From NCBI GenBank assembly GCA_964036045.1, contig OZ038402.1, forward strand, positions 3,937,395-4,001,394: DNA of 64,000 nt, read 5' to 3'. Positions 56,876 to 64,000 of the stretch are shown in pieces (the first letter of the stretch is position 1; every line of letters begins with the position of its first letter). Made by a program: the position numbers and the translations under genes. The notes under the pieces are model-generated. The model had not been told where the DNA came from and ran no database searches. It worked only from the letters and a program-made list of their open reading frames with translations. This DNA is from Eutreptiella sp. 'Long Island Sound 2002'. Taxonomy: Eukaryota > Euglenozoa > Euglenophyceae > Eutreptiales > Eutreptiaceae.

Positions 56876-59800
56876 TTGCCATTCTTCTTCGACGTTCGGC
56901 TGCACGTCCTGTACTTGTCCTTCGTCAACCCATTCTTCTCCTGCTTCAACGGCATTGACTCCTTTTCCACGTCCACGACCACCAAATGACTTTCCACCAC
57001 CACCTTTCTTACCTCCTTGGCCTTTGTTGTTGGAGGTGTTGGAATTGGTGTTGGATTCGTTGGATCTGCCATTGCCTCGACCTCCAGTATCCTTGTTGTT
57101 GCCGAAGGTCTTGTTCGCTGGCGTCTCCGTATACAGGGGTTTGCCATTCACCTTGGAATCCTCTTGATTCCCGGACTTTCCTTGTCCCTTTCCACTCTTT
57201 TCGCCAGATTTTCCACCAGATTTTCCACCAGCATCGGTCCATCTTGAGCCGCTTGGATCTCCGCCTTGCTGCGAGTAATCTTTTGGTGTCCAATCTCTGT
57301 TCTTTCCTTTGGACTGCCCTCTACCCTTTCCCCTTCCATGCTGGTCAGCATCTCGTGCTCCATCCTGCTGGGGATTTTTGGGAGAATTTCCCTTTCCATC
57401 AATTTTGGACTGAATTGTCTTGAGATCTGACGGCGTCCACCTGTGATCTGCGGTCGTGTGAGTCGCCGCCCGACCTTCCTTTCCAAGGGCAATGCACACA
57501 GAGCATCCCTTCTCACCAACGGCACTGACCTTGCCTCCGAAGCCTTGTGCATCCTGTGACTTCTGGCGTTCTAAGTTTGCAAACTTTTCAAGTTGGTCCC
57601 AGATCTGCTCGACTCCATACGAGAAGATCCACGGTCGCACCTTCAAAACTGTCCCCTTATACTTCAGTTTTTCATCCACCATGCTACAGAAAAACTCCGA
57701 CTGTTCAGAATCATGGAAACCAACTCTCCATCTGCCCTCACGAATGGTGATGTCTTTCAATCCGGTAGCACTGATAGAGTGTAGCAACTCACGAACTGCC
57801 ATTTTTTGCATAGTCTCCGGCAATCCTCGGACTTCAACCCAGTTGCCCAGGACTTTTTGGTCCGCCTGGGAGTCCCTGATCTTCTGCTTGGTCTCCGGCG
57901 TGAGCTTGCTCAGGAGAATCTTCTTCATCTCGCCTTCAGAAAGGCCTTCTCCCGAGTTCTCCGCCTCCTGCACTAAAAACTCCCAATACTGCCTTGCAAT
58001 TTGGATCTCTTCAAGAAACAATTTCTTGATCGCCCTGAAGTTCTCAAGACGGTTCCTGTAATGATCTTCAGGGAGTCGAGGGCCTTTCTTTTTGAGACTT
58101 CGCCACAGCTCTTCATGAGTCAGGGGATCTCCTTGATTCTGCCTTTCCGCATAAAGATTATATGTACTTTCCCTGAGTTTGCCAGTCAAACAGTCCATCA
58201 ACCCGAGAATCCAGAGTTCCTTGTCGAGTTTCTCCGTCTGCAACCAGACCATGAATTGTCTTTCGAAAGAAGCCCAATAATTTGGATGCCCTGAGAACTT
58301 GGGCTGCTTCATTACTGAACCTCTAAGCCTCATGTGCAAAGGATTGAGCAGGTGGTTCAGGTTGAAACCTGTGGACGTGCCAACAGGATTGACAAAAACT
58401 GGGTTAATGGCGGCGCCTCCCATTGCCTGTGCTTGAGCAATTGCGGCCGCCAGCAACGTCTGGTCCACAGTAGGCTGCACAAACGGTGTTGATTGCACTT
58501 GATGATACCTCATCTCCTTCAATTTCTTCTGTTTTCCCTTCATTTTGGCTTCGTTTTCTTTCTTTTCTTTGTCCTTCTTCTCCAAGGCCATTGATCTCTC
58601 TTTCACGGTGGTCTTTGCCTTTCCATCAATATCACCAACAGTACTTACAGACAGTACAGACCTTCCTGACGAAGATTCTCCTCCTTCTGTACCCAGATTA
58701 AACCCAATAGGACTTGTAAATCCAGTAGGGGGAATACCAGAATTTCCAATAAAAGCTGGGAGTGGGCCAGGAAAAGCTGGGGGTGCCGGAGAATGTGGAA
58801 CGCCGTAAGGCGTGGATGCAGGTGCAGCTGAGGAGGTAGGTGCTGGGTGACTTGCCATTGTAGGCGCTGGTCCAGTGAGCCCAGTAGTGCTCAGATTTTG
58901 TACCAGATTGGTCAGTTGCTCCAGCTTCTGCTCCATCTCCTTCCACTTGCTGTCGTCATCCCGCTTTTTCTCCTTGGCAGCCCTCTTCAGCTCCTTCACC
59001 CTGTCTTCCAGCGACGAAATCTGGCGCCGACAGGAGCATTCCTTGGCACACTCACCACAGGATGGGCATCTAGTACCCTTTCCTTTGCTTCTTACCTCAT
59101 CAACCCAAGTATCAACACTCGAGTTAGAGTTGGGAAGCTTGGACAATTGCTCCCTGGAGAGGTGAGAATGTGTCGAATCACACCCCATTTCGTCGATCTC
59201 TTCGTCGTTCGGACCCCAGGCGCCCGACGGACCAGCTTGCTGATACACATTCTGGCGTCTCTCCTCTGCAATGATGGCCATTTGAACCATCACGGCAGCC
59301 TGGTGGTCGAACTGGTCCATCAGCTCCTCCCAATCCTCTTGTTCCTGCAATGTTGCGTCCAATCGCAGGCGGCCACTGTCCCTGATGAACTGGCACGACG
59401 CTCTGAACCAGTCCCTCAGACAGCCTCGATAGCCTGCCTCCGCCAGTATCCAATTTTGGCGGTGCAAGAACTCCTGATTCCAGATTTCCTGGAAGTGGTT
59501 TTCCCAGTATTCACCAGAAATCTCACTAATTCCAGTATTAGACGGCTCTCCTACGCTGCTGCTGTCTTCAAGATCAGGTAGAGCGTGAGAGGTGGAACCA
59601 GATTCACTTGAGGAGGGAGATTCTCGACCGGGTTTAAGGTTAGGTGGGTCGTTCATACAACAATCAGCACAAGTATGAACTCCAGGCCAATGTCTATGGC
59701 CACAGTAAGGGCACTCTGAAGGTTGATCCTCGGTCTGCTGGGGAGAAGCCACGAATGTAAGCTCAGGGGGAACACGAAGTGACCCAGGACGAGTGATAGC

Positions 59801-60055
59801 CCCGCTAAAGTCCGATGATCTCAGGGTGTCCGTGGAGATTCCAGAAGCAGAGTCATGATTTCCTCTGCTACCATGTAACCGCTGCATAGTGGCGGGTCTT
59901 TCTTGTAATTGCGAAGCCTGTAGCCTTGATGCCCCAGGGGTCGTAACGCCCGACACTGCCCCTGATATCTCCGAACCCAACTGACCCTCTTCAGACGCAT
60001 ATCCAGCCTCTGGGAGCAACATATGCGAAGCACTTGTGAGCCCATTGAACTCCAT
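56876..60055 (-). CDS. Family D Gag, intact (1,060 aa)
   Basis: Starts MEFNGLTSASHM at 60055. Features by rough residue: zinc-ribbon-like CPYCGHRHWPG with CADCC (114-132); CPSCGECAKECSC (330); a charged coiled coil (LEDRVKELKRAAKEKK, 345-395); Pro/Ala-rich linker; a Lys/Glu-rich helix (510-545); a capsid-like block PKFSGHPNYWASFERQF (~585); and an RRM-like fold (WVEVRGLPETM to GTVLKVRPW, 737-808). A C-x2-C-x11-H-x4-H zinc motif (CSVC...THTTADH, ~850) and a Gly/Lys/Asn-rich tail follow. Very long for a Ty3/gypsy Gag. Nucleic-acid binding and particle assembly are the likely roles. Confidence 0.9.
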
Positions 60056-60347
60056 GGTGGAATATGAATAGTCAGAAAACCCGGTCTACAAAAATGGAAC
60101 AGATGTAGAATCTCATCCATCGCACATAATGCCTCAACGGGAAATCATTCGAAATATTTTAAATAAATCCGATTGGGAAATCACGAAAGACAAATGCGAC
60201 TCAACGCGCGCTCACAGGCAACATCTGGCGGCGAACGGAAAACATGAAAACAAGCGGAAAATTTACTGCACTAATGCACATCTGAGAATCATTGAAATTC
60301 TGATCACATTGATGGATAAATTGAGTGCTGTCACTGCTGCCGTTACA
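60056..60347 (-). other. Family D 5' leader
   Basis: 292 bp, conserved with 8456-8753. It begins TGTAACGGC at its 5' end. No convincing PBS is visible next to gag, and no LTR. Confidence 0.7.
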
Positions 60348-61709
60348 TGTGTTCTATGGAGGTTATGGCCGCTCTTTCTCGTTTGTAGACAGTGATGTTT
60401 TCTGGCTCTTAGTAGTGCTTCCAAGCTGTAGGGTGCATGGTGAGCAGTACATGGCTGTCCGAAGAATTGACTGTGAGTGCAGCAGTGCAGTGCATGTCAG
60501 GCAGGGTGGCGAAAGAAAACTACAGGGTGTGCATGTACCAATGCTTATGTCATTTTTACCCTTGGCAGGCGTGTTGTGTTTTTGTTCTTTGTTTTTTGTT
60601 TTTTCGCTGTGGTATTATAAAAAAAAATGGTGCTCAGCGGCACACAGTGACGGCAGGGGGAGGAGCACTGGCTCATGCGGGCCCATGGTGCCTGGCTCTT
60701 TGGGGATGCCCTCGTCCCATTGGCCGCCAACTGCTGGTGCTAAGTGGCCATTTGTTGCGGCTGAAGATTCATATGTCCTCTCTCCCTCATCGTGGGTATC
60801 CCCACTGCTCTCATGACATTTCTGTCATTCTTTTGTGTCATCTATTGAAGCTGACATGCACACCAGGATTGGGATGTTGCCACCAGATATTGTGGATTTT
60901 TGCTGTTGCGGTTTTTCTGCAACGACGAAACCCTGGTCAGACGCCGCTTTTACTGACACCATTGTATCTACCACCCATGATTATCATTTCATGGCCAAAC
61001 ACTCCCTCAGCATGGTTGTCCTTTTTATTTTGGCCATTTCTGCAATCAGGCAGCAGCTTCGTTGGCGAGACTATCCAACCCTCATTTCCACACAGCACGC
61101 TGTTGAAGCTCCAAAAATGTGACTCCCCATTTGATGATCTCAGAATCCTCACTCTGTTTGCGCCGCTCCCCCCCCCCAAAACCCCACGCGCCCCGGGGTC
61201 CCACATGGTGCTCACTGGCACACAGTGACGGCAGGGGGAGGAGCACTGGCTCATGCGGGCCCATGGTGCCTGCCTCATTGGGGATGCCCTCGTACCATTG
61301 GCCACGGACTGCTGGTGCCACGTGGCCATTTTTTGCCGCTGAAGGTTCATATGTCCTCTCTCCCTCATCTTGGGTATCCCCACTGCTCTCATGACATTTC
61401 TGTCATTCTTTTGTGTCATCTATTGAAGCTGACATGCATACCAGGATTGGGATGTGTTCTATGGAGGTTATGGCCGCTCTTTCTGTTTTGTTGACAGTGA
61501 TGTTTTCTGGCTCTTAGTAGTGCTTCCAAGCTGTAGGTTGCATGGTGAGCAGTACATGGCTGTCCGAAGAATTGACTGTGAGTGCAGCAGTGCTGTGCAT
61601 GTCAGGCAGGGTGGCGAAAGAAAACTACAGGGTGTGCATGTACCAATGCTTATGTCATTTTTACCCTTGGCAGGTGTGTTGTGTTTTTGTTCTTTGTTCT
61701 TTGTTTAAA

Positions 61710-61721
61710 TGTTCCGGAACA
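61710..61721. repeat. Palindrome TGTTCCGGAACA
   Basis: Perfect 12-bp palindrome at the end of the C array, followed by AAACT-GT-AGTTT. Confidence 0.85.
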
Positions 61722-61735
61722 AACTGTAGTTTCAA

Positions 61736-61751
61736 GCGCGAGGCCTCGCGC
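61736..61751. repeat. 16-bp palindrome GCGCGAGGCCTCGCGC
   Basis: Perfect palindrome ending immediately before the ATG at 61752; its 14-bp core recurs at 61795-61808. Confidence 0.9.
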
Positions 61752-62063
61752 ATGGAACGGTGCATGAGAAACATTAAAGTTTCGATGATCATTTCGCGAG
61801 GCCTCGCGCAATGGAGGTCACAAGCGCTCATAGAAACCAAAAATGGAACAGATCCACCAACTACACAGCATGTGCATTCCCTTGATGCGGCGCTGCTGCA
61901 TGGGCGCCCATACAGGTCCCGCCGGCATCTCCAGTGTTCATACTGTGGTCACCGCTGGCTTCACTGCCCAACAGCGATGGTAGCGCGCCGCAACTGGGTA
62001 CCGCAATCAGGATTAACTAGTCAAATGTGGGACCACCAGACAGTTACAGTTAACCAAAAATGA
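61752..62063 (+). CDS. Possible first exon of the transposase-like gene
   Basis: Open from ATG (61752) for 103 codons. The second half contains LQCSYCGHRWLHC, a Cys/His cluster like the N-terminal zinc fingers of many transposases, then GLTSQMWDH. It lies in the right place and strand upstream of the exons at 62194-63999. The splice that would join it was not determined, so membership is an inference. Alternatively it is a chance frame. Confidence 0.4.
   Translation: MERCMRNIKVSMIISRGLAQWRSQALIETKNGTDPPTTQHVHSLDAALLHGRPYRSRRHLQCSYCGHRWLHCPTAMVARRNWVPQSGLTSQMWDHQTVTVNQK
61795..61808. repeat. 14-bp palindrome CGCGAGGCCTCGCG
   Basis: Same core as 61736-61751, 59 bp downstream. Confidence 0.9.
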
Positions 62064-62193
62064 AGTATGCGACAAGCGAATCATAGAATAATTGGTCGTG
62101 CGAAAACTGTGTGACAGGTTGATGTTTCAAAGCAAGAAAGTTTTTCAAACAGCGATTTTTACGCAGATACAGTTACGCAATTATTTTTCACAG

Positions 62194-62436
62194 CAACAGT
62201 GCCCCTGCGAAAAGAGGTCGACCTTCAGAAGACAGTGGCCGCAGCATCTGGAGTTTTCCGCTATCTCTGCTCAGAGGAACCGCCGTATCACACGGCAGAA
62301 GAATTGTGGGAAGGGCTAAAACAGGGGGACGAGGGCGCGCGATTGTTGTTTGTGTTTTTTCTGCGTCTGCGCAAAAATGAACGGACGCGTTGCAGCGTTG
62401 AAAAGGCGATTGCGGCAGAAGGCAAGAGATGGGTTG
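62194..62436 (+). CDS. Transposase-like gene, exon
   Basis: The frame reads LQKTVAAASGVFRYLCSEEP, PYHTAEELWEGLKQGD and RLLFVFFLRLRKNE. The left end follows TTATTTTTCACAG, a good acceptor. The right end is a GT donor at 62437; the 54-bp intron to 62490 (ending GCGCAG) removes an in-frame TAG at 62466-62468 and keeps phase. No family assigned. Confidence 0.6.
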
Positions 62437-62490
62437 GTGTTTTGATAGAGGAGGCCTGGCGCCTTTAGTTGCTGATGCGCCACCGCGCAG

Positions 62491-62965
62491 TTCCATACCA
62501 GGGAAAACCAAAATTGGTGGTTGTGATAGAGGGAAGTAGGGCGCAGCGTCGCATTTTAGCAAGGTCAGGTCTGGCGCGATATAGCGCACCTTCGGTGAAG
62601 GAAAAGGCCGCAGTCAGGTTACAGACTACATGGAACAAAATACACCAGCAGTGGGTCGTGTTATGGATGGACAACTGGTACACCAAACAGTTTACCACAA
62701 ATCCTGACAAGAACGACAAAAGCCTTAATGCAACAGCGTTGGCTGTTTTGCTACTGAGGGATGCACCGCGCTACTGGCATGGTCATCCTAGCCTGGAAGA
62801 GCTTGAGCGGCGTGTACCTGTTGTTGCACGCATGCTGGGGAACACCGAGGGAACGTTTGCACGTATCCTGCGTGATCTAGGATTTGCAAGCACGCGGCCT
62901 GTTGTTCGAAACATTAGGGCGCCGCTTGACGATATTCGCCCTGTACCTGCCAAGAAACCACAGTG
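62491..62965 (+). CDS. Transposase-like gene, exon
   Basis: Reads VPYQGKPKLVVVIEGSRA, then VVLWMDNWYTKQF, SLNATALAVLLLRD and a helical region ending VPAKKPQ. The Asp of WMDNWY, on a hydrophobic strand, resembles a first catalytic Asp of an RNase-H-like fold. The 72-bp intron at 62966-63037 (GTGACC...CACTAG) is phase 2 and removes a stop. Confidence 0.65.
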
Positions 62966-63037
62966 GTGACCCCTTTGTCTAAGCAAAGAAAAGGTGAGCG
63001 GCAACGTCTGACTGCTTAACCTATTGCATTTCACTAG

Positions 63038-63374
63038 GGACTTGGCGCAGCACACTCGACCAGTGGTCCCTGTTTTATGTGATGAGAACATCAATTACCG
63101 CATTTGTAAGATGAATTATGGTGAAAAAACAACGGGTTGGAATGTCCGGCTTTTCTTGCGGTCACACCCTATATTGTATGGTTTCTGGCACGCGTACAAA
63201 TTTTGCGTTACACAAACATTCCGCTCATTTTGGCCAATTGTGACTTTCTTCCGTAAAGGTTTGCTGCGCAGCGGTGACACGGTCCCCTGTTTCCCCAAGC
63301 TGATCACAATGGAGATAACTGTTGGTGCACTGCTGTTGGGTATGGGCCCCCACATACGGCGCCTCAACAGGCAC
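63038..63374 (+). CDS. Transposase-like gene, exon with conserved-looking core
   Basis: Reads RPVVPVLCDENINYRICK, then SHPILYGFWHAYKFCV, QTFRSFWPIVTFF and LGMGPHIRRLNRH. The second Asp (LCDENI) and the WHAYK block look like a transposase or nuclease core; I recall similar strings in repeat-encoded proteins of protists but cannot name the family. The 53-bp intron 63375-63427 (GTCCTG...ATGCAG) is phase 0; its donor is weaker than the alternative GTAAAT at 63380, which however breaks the frame. Confidence 0.65.
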
Positions 63375-63427
63375 GTCCTGTAAATCGGCGAAGTCGCCTC
63401 CGGTACGCTGTATGTAAGGCCATGCAG

Positions 63428-63999
63428 GTTCTGTTAACACAATACTGTCCTATGTTACTATACCTAGGACACCTCGTTAGACAGTGCAATTGGGCCGGGG
63501 AGACGGCCAACACGGGTGTTTTTGCTTCTGAGGGATTGCAGATCGTTATGTGTCTGTTAGACCGTTTGAACATGGGGGACACACTTTTAAAGTACGAACG
63601 CACTGTTGCAACTGCGCTATTGTGCCACACTGCATGGCACACAGCCATGCCTGGACAGGCTTATGCCGAGGAGTTTTGTGAAAGTATGCTCTCCAGCCTT
63701 GTGATAAAGAAGGGCCAAAACAGAGGTGCAGTGAACATTGAAGATGTTGACGATCTGTACCATCTCATCACTATCCGCAAAGAAGGTCACAGGGTGAATG
63801 TCTGCAAAATCCCCGATTCCTTTGAGAATTCCGTGCGTCACCGGTTAACTGCTTACTTGAACACAGAGCGTGTATATGTGCCTTGGGTTAGGTGGTGTGC
63901 TGAACCTACTTGTACAATTCAGGCACATTGGCCGCCCAGGGGTGTACCTAACTTTCCACCGTCTCTTCTATCTCCAAAGGGTTCTAACCACTACAAACA
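63428..63999 (+). CDS. Transposase-like gene, exon, runs off the window
   Basis: Open from 63428 (or from an ATG at 63422) to the last base with no stop. Reads NWAGETANTGVFASEGLQ, ALLCHTAWHTAMPGQAY, EEFCESMLSSLVIKKGQN and WVRWCAEPTC. Acidic residues in AEEFCESM are candidates for a third catalytic position. Rich in Cys and Trp, unlike low-complexity DNA. Incomplete at the window end. Confidence 0.6.
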
Positions 64000-64000
64000 A

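Larger units (their letters stand above)
52060..60347 (-). mobile_element. Family D Ty3/gypsy-like element without LTRs
   Basis: An 8.3-kb minus-strand element lying in a C unit between C1 (ending GGATTGAGA, 52058) and C2 (starting TGTGTTC, 60348). It has gag, protease, Dam-like domain, RT, RNase H, integrase and a chromodomain cut at its very end. There is no direct repeat at the two ends and no clear target duplication. Its 5' end TGTAACGGC is identical to that of the copy at 6961-8753. The 3' end is (coding strand) AATCTC repeats directly after WEPAS. It may be a retroposed transcript or an end-joined fragment rather than an integrase product. Confidence 0.85.
50476..61704 (+). repeat. Tandem array of ~1.1-kb repeat C, interrupted by element D
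   Basis: Unit order is C0 (ACCACCCATGATTATC...), C1 (ATGGTGCTCACCGGC...), C2 (TGTTCTATGGAGG...), C1 again and C3 (TTGCCACC...). Units begin at 50476, 51575 and 60970. Removing D (52060-60347), the spacing is 1.10 kb each time. The third unit ends within C2 near 61704. Within each unit C1 occurs twice, so the unit itself arose by duplication. No conserved long frame runs through it. The dispersed copy at 24609/47442 shows C also exists elsewhere. Confidence 0.85.

Noticed and set aside
50476-61704. CRISPR-like array or prokaryotic origin
   Set aside because: Repeat units are ~1.1 kb with no short spacers, and the window has eukaryotic LTR elements and spliced exons.
52060-63999. Relic of a dinoflagellate spliced leader at the 5' end of D or other retroposed units
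   Set aside because: I looked by eye for the typical leader string on both strands and found no convincing match; a computed search would be needed.

Overview
This is a repeat-dominated stretch of a nuclear eukaryotic genome. I see no rRNA gene, tRNA gene, operon or CRISPR array. The best guess for the organism is a dinoflagellate or similar protist. The Gag-Pol proteins of the large retroelements resemble my recollection of Ty3/gypsy-like polyproteins from dinoflagellate genomes, and the only multi-exon gene has very short GT-AG introns. The host is an inference; the sequence carries no marker gene.

Layout. 1-629 is the tail of a long terminal repeat (family A). 630-4760 is an extremely G-rich (+ strand) low-complexity tract whose minus strand could encode Pro/Arg/Ser-rich protein. 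4835-4976 (minus) is a probable exon for one EGF-like domain. 6961-8753 (minus) is a truncated copy of family D. 9783-23719 (minus) is a complete but decayed family A Ty3/gypsy chromovirus: 2.36-kb LTRs, 4-bp target-site duplication, initiator-Met PBS, polypurine tract, gag, protease, RT, RNase H, integrase and chromodomain.

24609-47650 is a three-level nest. A copy of repeat C was split by element B1 (minus strand, 787-bp LTRs). B1's gag was then split by element B2 (plus strand, 34825-46124, 786-bp LTRs, 5-bp duplication TAAAG). B2 has one uninterrupted 1,632-codon pol; B1 is full of stops. LTR divergence counted by eye (about 4% for B1, about 2.3% for B2) agrees with that order. 47781-49765 is a damaged RT-RNase H element (E) of another type. 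50476-61704 is a tandem array of a ~1.1-kb repeat C unit, split by a long family D copy (52060-60347, minus) that has no LTRs. 61752-63999 is a multi-exon, transposase-like gene running off the window.

Common threads. Families A, B and D have the order gag - in-frame stop - protease - extra domain - RT - RNase H - integrase - chromodomain. The extra domain between protease and RT looks like a Dam-type adenine-methyltransferase fold and keeps an NPPF motif in D. In all three families a single in-frame stop separates gag from protease-pol, pointing to stop-codon readthrough for Gag-Pol. These two shared traits are the most interesting content of the window.
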